Positions 26,263-64,000 of a stretch of DNA of 64,000 nt are shown here, in pieces. Position numbers and translations under genes: made by a program. Numbering within the stretch: position 1 is the first letter of the stretch; every line of letters starts with the position of its first letter. The notes under the pieces are model-generated. The model was given only the letters and a program-made list of their open reading frames with translations. It had not been told where the DNA came from and did not search any database. Source of the stretch: Xenopus tropicalis (taxonomy: Eukaryota; Chordata; Amphibia; Anura; Pipidae); the NCBI RefSeq assembly GCF_000004195.4, contig NC_030678.2, positions 97,236,904-97,300,903 on the forward strand, written 5' to 3'.

Positions 26263-26755
26263 TTAAAGGAGAAGGAAAGGCATTTTGGCATTTCAATGTC
26301 AACAGATTAGCCACATCAGTGCCACCTAGAATGCTATATTTAAACTGTAGAAAAGTGTACCATACCTGTTAAGAGCCATAGAAGCTCTGTCTCTTTACTT
26401 TAGATAACAGCTGACATTTTAGCTTGGTCTCAGTAGCTTCTGCTGCAGCTCTAGCTGTTGGTTGATCAGATCACACATTCTGATATGATGGGGAGTGAAT
26501 TATTATTATTAATTCTTATGGGAGGGTGGAGCAGGAGAAAGGAGAGATCTGTGCAGACTTGGGCCCCTGGAATGAAGGATTTTTCTGAAAGAGGAAGTCT
26601 CATACCCAAAAACATGTTTACACAAAGGAAGACAAGAAATGTTGTGTTTCTTTTGATAGAGGACAAAGTTGAGATTTCTGTGAGCTCTTATGGCTGTATT
26701 TACATAGACCTTTCTGATAAAGCTTACTTAGTTTTTACCTTTCTTTATCCTTTAA
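26263..26755. mobile_element. T2-type (TTAA) MITE, 493 bp
   Basis: The left end TTAAAGGAGAAGGAAAGG and right end tttacctttctttatccttt then AA are inverted, and TTAA stands at both borders. The AGGAGAAGG end fits the AGGRR signature of T2/Kolobok-type elements. The 113-codon frame inside (from 26458) is incidental. Confidence 0.85.
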
Positions 26756-27639
26756 TGCTATTGTTTAATATTAATGCTGCATATTACAAAAGCATATAAA
26801 GAAGATTTTTTTTTACCAACAAGTAATCTATGTTGTAGTAAAGCAGAACATGGATGGCATATATCCCTAAAATAAACACGGTATTTCTCCAATGTCCTAT
26901 CTAGTGATTTCTATCCTAAAAAAGACTCCCTGAAATGTGAAAGCGTAAAAAGTTAATTACACTTAAACATTTTGGGTTTAGAAACTGACTGGCAGCTTGT
27001 ATAAATGATGTGCCATGGTAAAGTGAACTGGTAACAAAATCAGCAATCAGTATCACCTATAAATATTCCTTCATTCCACAGTATTAGCCTTGGACACCTT
27101 GAAGGCATTAATTCAAGACTGACTGAAAATTATAGGCAATGATCATTTATATAACCTTGTAATGCTAGCTTATTAAAAAAGAAACATAATGGTTTAAGCA
27201 ATTTCCTTCATAAAGGATGAATGCAATACAAATATTCCCAGAATAATTGCAGTATCAATGATATGGCTCAGCGCCACTGAGATCAGTGTTTTGGGTCAGG
27301 AAAAATGTTCTGCAGATCTAGTTGTGTGCAAAGATATATAGTTATAGTTTCATGGCACTTTTGAACACATTAGAAGGATGTTGACTGCCTGCAACCTTTG
27401 TTTCCTTTCCACTTCTAGCACACTGTGTGGAATGCAGGGGAATGAATATTAATGAATACACAAGACAGCCAACACAAAGTACTTGCATGACACATAACAT
27501 GCATTGCTTCCATGGCCCCTTATATCTCACCTAACACTGGAGGAGGTGCTAAAAATATTCTGTTTTTCGGGTAGCTACTAGTGGTTAAAATATTAATACC
27601 TCTCAATATCTCCAGTCTTTTGTAGGGTTATGCTACATT

Positions 27640-27944
27640 AAGGGCCATGACCCATGGGGAGATTAGTCGCCACGGTAAATCTCTTCTACCGTGGATGACT
27701 ACTCTCCCCAAAATGCCTTCCCACCAGCAATACAATAAATCAGCATTGAAAAGGCATATGCGGCACTTTATTTTCAAAAGTTGCACAAAGTTTCCTACAG
27801 GGTGTATGGAAGGTTCAGAAGATGCAAATGCCTTCCCACCTGCAATTGACTTTATTGCTAGTGGTAAGACATTTCAGGGAGCTTAGTCGCTTGCAGTAGC
27901 CGAGATTTATCCACAGACACCTAATTTCCCATGGCCCCAAGGGT
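27640..27944. mobile_element. MITE of the 'ggggagattagtcgcc' family
   Basis: The left part ccatgacccatggggagatt then agtcgccacgg, and the right part gcttagtcgc, then tttcccatggcccc, form imperfect inverted ends. The doubled gccttcccacc motif is typical of this frog family. Borders are approximate. Confidence 0.6.
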
Positions 27945-28833
27945 CTGCTGCTCCCTAAAAGGAACAAAAATCTCTCTACACCCTTGGTTGTAAATGGATA
28001 TCTAATGAGCATTATTACTTTAAATGCTATGTGACATATATTTGAGAACAACACTTTCAAATGCCCAACAGGTGTATTTATTATTAAGCTAATCTGCCTT
28101 GCTTCTTATGCCTGTTCTATTTGAAGCTGGAGGAAGCAGTGGGAGATTATAAAATCGATGGCTTCAGTTTTACAGGAGTCCTGGGCTGTGGCCCATTCTA
28201 CAGAGACCCATGTGGCTCTAATATGAAATATGAAAAACCACAATAAGCTCATTATAGGTGTAGTGATGTTAAAGTGAAACACAATATATAGATTTTACCT
28301 TTCTTTGGAAAATATTGAAAACCCTTATATTCACAAAACCTCCCCTGCAAGATTTGCTGTCATTCTGCACTGTAGCTCTGAGCTTTGAAGCAAGCTCTCT
28401 GCCAATAGAAAATGTTGCATTTTCCTATTTCAGTCCAGTTAATAATGTATGCACTGTAGAATTCATTGTAGCTATTTCAACAGATTGTGCTTAGATCAAT
28501 ATTAAATTCTGCACTATCCATAATCTTTGCTTTTTTTTTTCTTGAAAATATGATCTGAAAATAACTGTATGTTACAGTAGGCGAACACCGATGGCTGAAA
28601 AATATTCTCATTCCCTGTGTAAATGGCCTCAATTACTAATCGCCCACACACTGATGCATATGATGGTTTATTTCTATATTAATGCCCTTGAGGTACAGCT
28701 CTCTAATAACTTGTACTTTAACATTCTGTCTAAGGCATAAAAGGTTTTAAGATTTGCTGTAAAGGTCTAGAAAATGACCAGCACTCCTATCAGTATACCC
28801 CTAGCAAAAAGGATGAAGAAGGTTAGTTTTCCC

Positions 28834-29136
28834 TTAAGCTTGTTATACATCTAAACTCATACTAAACAGGCCAATCTGAAGCACTCTAGAGTGATATAAA
28901 GTAGTGTCCTGCACATCTTTAACTGCTATCTTGGGCACCCCCAGTTGGTTTACCTGACCAATATCTGGCCTTAAATTGGGCAGATTTTGATCTGGAAGGT
29001 TTCCTTTTCCCATTGTATTGGGGACCACATTGACTCGTTGATACGGTCCTTGGTCTGACTGTCCATATACCCGCCGTTTTAATTCAACCTTAGGTGGGCG
29101 TATTGGGAGAAGATCTTAATGTGTACGGCCACCTGA
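28834..29136. mobile_element. 'ggccac' MITE copy related to 13138-13572
   Basis: Shares gaccaatatctggcc, tgggcagattttgatctgga, ggaccacattgactcgttga and aaccttaggtgggcg with the 13138 copy and ends near gtgtacggccacctg. The left end beyond TTAA is decayed. Confidence 0.6.
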
Positions 29137-31423
29137 AAACTATCCAATTCAAAATCATGCACACTTAAAATAGAAAGGGGGAACACTAATTGCTTATTGT
29201 GGATTATGAAGAACTACATTCTGAGACCTAGGTAACTTAAGTGAATTGTGAAAAAAGAGACTGGTTCACCCTGAAACATTGTGCCTTTGGACATTTAAAT
29301 TAATATTAATCATGAGTTTTTCCTCCTAACATCTGGTGTGCTGCAATACCTGCCTGTTTCTTTGGATATTGACTGTTTGGGCCCCAGAGGGTTTTGTCTG
29401 ACCTGTGTTATATTTCTGGGTCATGCTCTATATTTGTGTACATTTGTCTGCCCTAAAACTCCCTGGAGGGACAGACTGATATGCTTCTTGAGAGATGGAC
29501 ACACATACATACACACACAGACACGCATATGAACCACACACCCACATCAGATTTATACACTTATACATATGTATTATTTGTATAGAATATTTGCTGTCAA
29601 GAGTTATGTTTTGACTGGCTATTTGTACTTTGCATATCATTTGTAACACAATAAAGATATTTTATCACCTCAGTAAATGGTATTTTGACCATAGTACTTA
29701 CACAACATTTTTATAATAAATACATTCATTTTTACACTTTGTATTACTACAAATCATCCTTTTGCAAAGAGAGGTACCGTCCAAAGCATGTTCCTTTTGC
29801 TGGAGCAAGTGAGTGAACATGCACTTTATTTTTACATTTTGAAGTGTGTTTTATGCATCTTTACATATCAACTCAATGATCCCACTTACAAAACAATTCA
29901 TACCAATGTTGCATTTTCTCAGATAGAAAAAAGAATGTCACTTTGAATATTTTTTCAGACAGGCCATGTATCACTGATTTGCTTGAGAATTTCAAAGATA
30001 GCATATAAACCTTAAACTAGAGAGTCTTGATAGGAGGATTAGAAACTGAGAAATGTAAAAAATGGTGCTACATAAAGCAAATTAAAAAACAAAAATTGTC
30101 TGTATGGATTATTAATGGGCACATGTTTGAGTTGGAAGAGAATGTAACCAGCGACACCATCCTATCTGTGTGCTTGTGATCTCTAGCTGAGCCTTAGATA
30201 GTTAAGGAGTAACTGGAAAACTCCAATTCTCTCCCATGAGGCAGTCTTGTCAGGTAGAACTTCTCATTTCACGATAGCGTTGTCAATATTTATCATGCAG
30301 AGAAGAGGAAAATAACTTTAACCCAGTTCAATTCAACAAAGGCTACTGTTCACACACATTGATACAGTATACAAATGGCTTTTATGACTTGAGTGGCCTT
30401 GCAGCAGTTTCTACTTGATTAGCAAAGGCTATCACAGTTTAAAACAAAACACACACACCCACAGAAGTCTGACATTTTGCATTCAAGGTGGTTTTTTCTC
30501 CATCTATTTTAAATTTTATTCTTTTGATCTACTTCTTTCCAGTTGACTGGATTTCCCTTCTTTTGATCAGCTCTTCTAGCCGTGGGCTTACCTTCTGTGC
30601 CTTTTTGACATATCTGAAAACTTTAGTTCTGCTCTATCTAAGGAAATAATTAAAAATACAACAAAAACAGCAACAACAAAAAAATCCCTCAATCCTTCTC
30701 TCCTTTGGTAATATTGAGCATTTCTATTGATTCTTGATTCTTTCTTCCCATTTGTGATGTGCTTGTAATTACAATGTTCTTTCAATGTAATCAATTTGGT
30801 AAACAGCAGATTTTATGTAGCTGCATATATAAGCAGTTCTGCCACTGCATTAAACATCTCACTGGCATGTGTCTAGAAACCGACCCACCTCTGGCACCCC
30901 TTAAGCTTCCTCTCCTTGTCAGTGCACAAAGCCATCCGGGAACAATTTCTTCATTTTCACAGGTCATTAACACCTTGTACCTAGGTTACTGCTGTAGCTA
31001 GGGCACAGTGTGACTCCAACAGGGATATTTCAAGCTACCAGAGTTGAACCTATTACTGCTGGATGGGTCTGAAATATATGTTCCTTCTGAGAGTTTCTGG
31101 CCGCCCTCCTTGTGAATACTCTAAAGTCATAAAGTGATTTATTATTGTGCTGAGATAAATGAACTAACCCATTTTGAATTGTTGGATTCAGAGTAGTTGT
31201 AAAATGTTCCACAGCATCCACTGCTGGTAGAAGATTTATGGAATCTTCTTAAGAGTTTCTAATGTCTTTTTGATTTAGTTTGGCAAAGCTAAGTCAGGTG
31301 CTAATTTTAATAAGAGCCAAAGCCCTCTAAAATCTTACTTTGTTTTATCACGTGTTTAACAGAAATGAATGCAAAAGTGTTATTAGGTGCAGAGGTCCTT
31401 ACTTGCCCACGCTTAACTTTTTA

Positions 31424-31730
31424 TACAAGTATGGGATCCGTTATCTGGAAACCCATTATCCAGAAAGTTCTGAAATATGGTAAGACCATCTACCATAGAC
31501 TCCATTATAAGCAAATAATTCTAATTTTTCAAAATGATTTCTTTTTTCTCTGTAATAATAAAACAGTACCTTGTACTTGATCCCAATTAAGATATAATTA
31601 ATCCTCATTGGAGGCAAAAATATCCTATTGGGTTTAATTAATGTTTAAATGATTTTTTAGTAGGTAGGAGATTCAAATTACGTAACCCCCCTGGCCCTGA
31701 ACGTCCTGGATAACAGGTCCCATACCTGTA
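31424..31730. mobile_element. 'tacaggtatggg' MITE, full-length copy
   Basis: The inverted ends are tacaagtatgggatccg and ggtcccatacctgta. The conserved interior includes accattatccagaaagttc, cctcattggaggcaaaaata and ctattgggtttaatt. This is one of the most abundant frog MITEs; three more copies lie at 36655-36932, 42538-42869 and 52111-52571. Confidence 0.85.
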
Positions 31731-34399
31731 GTTTGGGCAAATTTTGCAGCATTCAAGCTTTTACAGTTTACAAACACATATGCAGAAAGAATGATTAGGG
31801 CCAAAGGGTACTATACATGCCAAGATTTGGCCAGGAAGTTTGACTGATTTTAACCATACTGCCCAAACATATGGGAATACATTGGACCTTGATGGAGAGT
31901 GACAGACTGTACAAACAGAAAATGTCACTGTCCAGTGGATGTGGCATTGGTACACATGGACATGAAAGTAGCTAACGCTGCAATGGCTCAAACAAACCGA
32001 TCAATGCTAAACGTCCAGCAACATTTCTGACCATTTACCCGTAGTCTCATCAACCACACATTTTTCCAATTTTCTAATTTCTTCTAGAAGCTGTTGGCAT
32101 TTACACTAACTATGCTGCTGTGGTGCAGTGTAGATTGCATTGATGGTAATACATAGCCCCGGTTGCATGCCTGTTCCTCAGGTCTTTCGTGAAGTTAGAA
32201 ACATTCCTGATTGCCTAATTGATGTGAATGAACTTTCAACTGGCATGTCTGCATAATAGCACATTGTACAATCCTGAGACATAAATCATAAACATAGTCA
32301 CCATGTGAAAGAAAGCAAAATTGTGCAAAAGTAGTGCAAAGTAATCAAAAGTGTGAAAGGCCAGGGAGACAAATAGCAGAGAGACAAAAAAGGGTTGAAA
32401 TACAGTGTATGTGGAAAATTCCATAGTCGTAACAAACATACATTTAAGACCCTGAATAACTCTCAGCATTTCTGAATATTATTCATCTTTAATCATTATT
32501 CTTTTAAATCATGAATTGCAGAATATCTGTCAGCAGTTGAGATTTGGGTAATATTATAGCAAGAGATTGTTAGCATAAAAACCTTGCACTTTCTTTAGCA
32601 GTAACAGACACTCACTAGACTCTGTATTCTTAGACATCAAACTGTCATTTTCAATATGTCAGTCCCATTTTCAGGAGCCTTGGAAAAAGCACTTTACTTT
32701 GAAGGGAAAACAAATTGTTATTCAAAAGAATGTTAACTACAGAAAGGTGATGCAAGTTATATACTGATCAGTCTTAAAGTCAACAGGTGTTGTGCCTTCA
32801 TTTTCTCAGTAAAACAAGGGTACACTTCTATAAAATGATTTTGCTTGGCAGTACCATGCATTATTTTAACATTTTTCATGTTCACTAGGCAGTGATGGGA
32901 AATGTTTTATCTATATCTAAGATACTGGTGGTTTGGAAGCATATTATGTAAATAAACAGAAAATACATTTCTCTGTGCAGAATTAAATGTCCATTAATTT
33001 TTATGTGCTTAAAAAAATTGATACAAAGTAAGGAGAAACATTTCTAACTTGCTGAACAACCGCCATTCATCCAGTAGAATTTACTATGCCTTACACAACT
33101 TGATTTATACCCTGGTCCCCTGCAGCTGTGTACAGTGGTTCCCTAGCAGCACTAAACCAACCGTTACTGGCCTTGTTCACTGCCCATTGAATTCCCAAAT
33201 CAACAATTCACAGTAAAAGGAAAAATGTGACATAAACAACACATTGCCTGATTCAGTGAATAAAGGTGCACTGAGTCACACAGCAAGTCATCTATTTTAT
33301 TAAAGGATGACAACAACAGGCCTATTTACTATTTATAAACACAAGGGCTCATTTACATCTGCAGACAAAGTAGGCAAATATTAATGCATGGTGCCATCTG
33401 AACCCTAGAGCTACCATCACCTCCTGGCCAGGCGGTAGCTCCAGGGTTCTCTCGGTGCCCTGTGTCAATAGATGCAGCACACTTACGCCTAACGAATTGA
33501 GGAAGACTGTAAAAATATTTGGTGTAACTGGCAGTTTGGATATCGCAGCAGATTCAGCATAGTTGAGTCAGACGTATCAAAGTTGCATCTGATTCATGTA
33601 CCACATTGTTCCTGGAATGACACATGCATTTTGGGAAAAACCAGTGCATTGTGCAAAAAAAAGAGATGGTGATTGCTTTTTGAAAATTACACTTAGCTCA
33701 CTGCATTTGGGTAAGTGAATGCACTCTACAATGCTAGGCATAAAAATAGATGCAAAATTGCATACATTAAAATCCCATACCCAAAGCATGTTTGTGTATC
33801 CATATTTATATCTGGTACCAAAGTGTTTCACAGTGCATTCCACGTGAAAGAAAAAAGAGTGGTCAGGTATGAGCGAGCCATGTACCTAGTACCTGACCTG
33901 ATTAGGCGCTAAGTGCTCCACTTGCACCAAGCATGCACAAATTAAGCTTGAAATTGATTAAAGCTTGACTGCATTTTGCCAATGCTTTGTTTGCAGGTCA
34001 CGCCAGATTCTTGCAGTTCTTCAATCAGTTTGGCACACAATTCATCAGGACTTATAGTTAAACAATTGCATTATGGGTAGCAAATTTGAACTACTTTATT
34101 AAAAAAAAGTGCTAGTATCTCTTAAGAAAGTTTCAATAATGCGCTGTTTCATAACAATGATGAACACTGTATATTTTGCGGAGCTCTTTACATTTTTATT
34201 TTCAGAATTGTGCTTATAACAGGAGAATTCCTATTGTAACTGGCATAGTTGTATGCTATTTACATTTACAGGCTGTTAGAAAAGTTCTTTCTAGTGTGGT
34301 AGAGTGACCAAAGAAATTAAAAAGAAAAGTAAAAATGTGAGTTTTCCATTTAAGTTCTCCATAGTGGGATATGTAAGCTTGAAGGTAGATGTTATTAAA

Positions 34400-34855
34400 C
34401 TGAAGAATGTTTAAAGAACGTTTGCTCTCTGATCTGGGAACCTATAGAGTTCTGGAAGGAATGGTCAGACCAGGCAATCAATTACACTTGTCCTGCTTAC
34501 ATATTGGAGTTCACTTTCCACAGGAAGGCTGTCCTGTGGAAATGTATTTAATTGTATGGAGAATGTGTGTAAGGTCTCTCAGAGCAGGAAGGATACCTAT
34601 CTGTGTAAAGAACTCCTAGAGGGACTGGGGTGCTTCCTGTCATTGCAGGGAGCAGAGGGAGATTGAGAAAGTAACTGAGAGACTGAGCATCTAAGGAGCT
34701 GAAAGGAAAGCCAGGAGGCCAAACTCATCTAATATGTGATGGTAGCACCCAGAGGGCAGGATTTCTTTTTATGATTTATGTTTTGTATGCTAAAATGGGC
34801 ACCCCTGTGTTAAATAAACTTAAGTAAAGAAAGTATCTATTGTGGATCCCACAAG
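34400..34855 (+). repeat. Possible solo LTR-like tract
   Basis: A moderately GC-rich tract ends with gttaaataaacttaag (poly(A) signal) and tgtggatcccaca, which ends in CA. The left border and target duplication were not found, so this remains a weak call. Confidence 0.25.
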
Positions 34856-35102
34856 TTTACACTAGGTTCTTATATAATGATTGCAACAGGATTGTGGAGT
34901 TAAGAAAGATTGCAACCAGCCAGCCTCAAACAATGGCAACATTGACAAAAATAAACTTGCAAGCTGAGACCATATCACTGTAACAAGTGTATGGGAATGA
35001 AGAAGGTTGTAGAACTTCTCAATACACTTTGACCTTGGGTTCAGTACTGTAGTCAAACAATTCCTTAGACCTTATCTACTGCTTCCATCCAATGAAGCCT
35101 GA

Positions 35103-35180
35103 CTTATAGCAAATAATGATGTGGAATAATCATCAGAATGCAACTTTTGACCATTATTCCACATTATTATTTGCTATAAG
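35103..35180. repeat. 78-bp hairpin
   Basis: The left arm cttatagcaaataatgatgt continues to ggaataatcat, and the right arm repeats it inverted with one mismatch (arms about 29 bp, loop about 20 bp). Similar sequence (caaacaatggcaacattgac / cagacaatggcactttagac) lies directly repeated outside the hairpin, suggesting a larger duplication. Confidence 0.8.
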
Positions 35181-36654
35181 GAAGGCTGTATCCAGGCAGC
35201 TTCAGACAATGGCACTTTAGACAAAATTAAAACACAGCCAAAGAATAATAATCATACATTTAGCTCTCATTATTTGTATTATTAAACCAATTATACAATG
35301 AAAAGAAAGGGATTATGTGTAGTGGTCCTTATTATTCACTCCCTTTATTGGAAATGACAGCAGAAATCATAGTTAGTGTGCTTTCTGTTACACACAATAA
35401 TACTGAGAAAGGTGTGTCTTTGAGCAGAGCTAAGCTCTATACACATAATTGAATATGGGTATTGATTTTGAATGAGCCAGACAGTTTAATTTGCAAAGAG
35501 GACATTTCATTCTAAATCTGAGTACTGTGAGTATGGGGATGTAAAATCTATATATGCTGCATTTTTTTCCATCTCTGAACAATGCAGAGTAGTTTAATGC
35601 AGCTCTGATTGCAGCTCGCTAAGAAATTAAATACATCTTTTCTGCAAAATTGTATTAAGGGAATTGGTTTTGCGAGAGTACTTCTCTGCAGCGCACTATA
35701 TTTTTTTCTCCTGAAAAACTCCATATGTGTTAAATAATTAACAAAGAGCAGGGTAATTTTGTTACGTATTTTCTTTTACAGCTGCCTTAGTACCGCATTG
35801 TGCTGTGACTTTGCAATGTTTAATTGCATTTGCCATGCTTCACTTTGCAGGTTTCATTGTACAAGGGTTTACTTTGTGTATGTGTGCGCTTCTGTCTTGA
35901 TTCATTGATTACAGTTTAGAATGAGCCTGGAGTTTTCCCTTCAATGGTTAACAGAGGCTGTTACCTTTTAAGTGCTTACAGAGGGAGTGAGTGCAGTCTC
36001 TTGTGCTCAGAGAAGGGTTAACCGATCGACCCTGTCCTCCATACGTCTGGCGCACACCCATCTCCCAAATGAGCTCTAGCCAAGTCCTGACTGCGTGGTG
36101 AGTCTGCATTCAGCATAGAGCCTGGGTTTGAATACTAAGTAGCAAAATATTCTTTCTTAACCCCCATTAGATGCAGTGAAACCATTCACCCCCCTTTATC
36201 CACTCTGTGCACACCGTGAAGATCTTCCTCTGCTAGAATTCGGGATCTAACTGTTAAAGAAAGCATCAGAGCACTGAGCACCAAATGATCGCAACTCTGA
36301 ACATTTCTAGCTGTTCTGAAAGATGCTTCAATGATTTTCTCAGCTTGTAGTAATTTTTTCACCCCCTCCATTTCTGCAGTTCTGTGTAATAGCACAAGAT
36401 AGTTGTGGTCTGTGCTTAAACTGTAAAAAAAAAAAAAAAATTACCTCTAAGGAAAAACGTACTGCAACCAGCTTGAAAAGATATTATTTGGGAAGGAGCT
36501 CCATCTAACTTTAGTAATATGCAATTAAAAAAATAAAAAATGACTGCGCTTTCAAATACTCTAGTTAGTTCATCCCTACTTTTGCAATTTCAGCCCGATC
36601 CATTGGCAACTGTGGTGGGGGTTAGTGTATGGCCTCCCCACCTATATGAAACTG

Positions 36655-36932
36655 GTTGTAGGGTTGCTTGGTTTTTAGATACAGATTGCATCTGGGGTTT
36701 TCCACATAAGGCGTCATATAAACATTAAATAAGCCCAATAGGATTGTTGTGTCTCCAATAAGGGTTCATTGTATTTTCGTTGGGATCAAGTGCAAGGTTC
36801 TGTTTTATTATTACAGAGTAAAGGGAAATCTTTTTTCTTATTTGATTAAATTGGAGTCTATGGGTGATGGCCTTTCCATAATTTGGAGCTTTATAGATTA
36901 TGGGTTTCCGAATAAATGATAATATACCTAAA
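36655..36932 (-). mobile_element. 'tacaggtatggg' MITE, copy with decayed ends
   Basis: The interior matches (ctggggttttccacataagg, agcccaataggattgttgtg, ggttctgttttattattaca, ggagtctatgggtgatggcc) but both ends are eroded (end aatatacctaa). It lies about 190 bp before exon 2. Orientation is given relative to the copy at 31424; it matches 42538 in direct orientation. Confidence 0.7.
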
Positions 36933-37118
36933 CATAAATCTTTATGCACATCTGGCACTAGCTCCAATTCCTTATGCAAGAAAAATATCAGTGTGATTTT
37001 TTGAGTGGGTTTTGTAGAGCAATTCAGTCACAGTATCATAACCTGCTTAAGCTAAGACATGACATTTCATGCCTTTATCATTTAGCTTCTATCCTGATAT
37101 TGAATTCTTCTTTTTCAG

Positions 37119-63324
<26,206 letters not shown>

Positions 63325-64000
63325 GTAAGTGGACTGGACAAAGGAGCTTGCAGAGCTAACAGAATGCAAAACACATACAGGCTCATTTAATACATGCAGG
63401 ACATGTAATCTGCCATATATTATGCACGTTTCACCTTGCCATGCACATATATAAATTGCCACAGGTCTCTGCACTGCCTGTGCTAGGCTGTATCGTATTC
63501 ATGGGTGATTGATGGTGGGGCATATAGATGATCCTGCTCTGGTACCCTACCCATCACCCAGTTTATGCATAATTGAAATGCACAAGTTAGCGAGCACAGG
63601 CAGGCATATTCAATTTTTATTCATTACATTTATTTAAAACAAAGAGGATTTTTATAATATTTTAACAAATAAAAGTTACAGAATATAAATGGGATCAGGT
63701 TGCCCAGCTCACTAGAGTTTGCAAATATAAACATTTTGATAGGCACAAGTTACCACGCATAATTACACCTGTTGCCATTACTACTAATATGTTGCCGTTT
63801 AACTATATTTCAAAGCTTAAATCCAAAGAATCATCATTTGCTGTCATCTTGTATGAAGAATGAATTAGATCCAAACTACAGCATTGCAGGCTCTTATCTA
63901 ATGCACAGTGGCTTAAGTTTCTAGTTTCTGTTGCACATCTGAATGAGAAGGATGTGGGAGAGGTGACACTTTTGCACTTCCCCCCTAAATAAATACAGCA
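63325..64000 (+). other. tmem132e: Start of tmem132e intron 8
   Basis: Begins at donor gtaagt. No further exon is seen before the window ends; the sequence is AT-rich and unremarkable. Confidence 0.8.

Larger units (their letters stand above)
20099..31423. other. Non-coding block, AT-rich, few recognised repeats
   Basis: No gene was found. Recognised contents are the T2-type elements at 21369-21670 and 26263-26755, a possible LTR-like repeat near 22200-22510, a dispersed repeat at 24575-24735, MITEs at 27640-27944 and 28834-29136, and a CA-rich patch near 29498-29545. Elsewhere I see only unique AT-rich sequence. Confidence 0.65.
31731..37118. other. Non-coding block before exon 2
   Basis: No exon was supported. 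Recognised contents are a possible decayed MITE near 31795-32060, a possible LTR-like tract ending near 34855 with aataaa at about 34814, the hairpin at 35103-35180, a run of 17 A at about 36427, and the MITE copy at 36655-36932. A sequence resembling a short coding exon at 36069-36097 was rejected on reading frame. The remainder looks unique. Confidence 0.65.

Noticed and set aside
26458..26799. 113-codon open frame
   Set aside because: It lies inside a T2-type MITE and runs past the TTAA border without coding features.
36069..36097. Short ATG frame followed by a gtgagt donor just upstream of exon 2, as a possible exon 1
   Set aside because: It ends with two bases of a codon while exon 2 needs one, the frame that would fit meets a stop at 36088, and it carries no hydrophobic leader.
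36974..37118. ATG-started extension of exon 2 into upstream sequence
   Set aside because: It lies before a good acceptor (ttttcag), does not resemble the TMEM132 N-terminus, and is only chance open intron sequence.

Overview
The window is vertebrate nuclear DNA, almost certainly from a clawed frog (Xenopus). I could not decide between X. tropicalis and X. laevis. Two things support this. The only recognisable gene is a vertebrate TMEM132-family gene broken by GT-AG introns, and the non-coding DNA is packed with miniature transposons typical of Xenopus: TTAA-flanked T2-type elements, Harbinger-like elements with 3-bp duplications, hAT-like elements with 8-bp duplications, and the common 'tacaggtatggg' repeat.

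Layout. Bases 1-37118 hold no exon I can support; this is taken as upstream DNA and/or the first intron of the gene. From 37119 to 63324, seven plus-strand coding exons encode about 685 residues matching the extracellular part of TMEM132E, a single-pass neural adhesion-type membrane protein. The exons are 37119-38016, 48008-48148, 53316-53508, 53635-53778, 58652-58857, 62436-62718 and 63133-63324. All splice phases agree and there are no internal stops. Exon 1 (signal peptide) is not identified. The rest of the ectodomain, the transmembrane helix and the cytoplasmic tail must lie beyond base 64000.

Mobile DNA. A nearly full-length Tc1-type transposon (56153-57762) sits antisense in intron 5, with a transposase frame broken by one frameshift. 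About a dozen short elements have identifiable ends and target duplications, and several are nested: a hAT-like element inside another MITE at 13274-13385, a retroelement-like insert inside a Harbinger-like element at 19732-19867, and a dispersed repeat inside a MITE at 52383-52555. A 1.33-kb TA-flanked element (2161-3494) carries a CpG-rich, tandemly repeated, promoter-like segment.

Most interesting points. Intron 4 of tmem132e is only 126 bp, is open in frame, and would add a 42-residue strongly hydrophobic segment if retained. A MITE at 1447-1794 is built from five consecutive hairpins. A hammerhead-ribozyme-like core sits at 46163-46198 next to a poly(A) signal. No CRISPR array, rRNA, tRNA or bacterial-type system is present.
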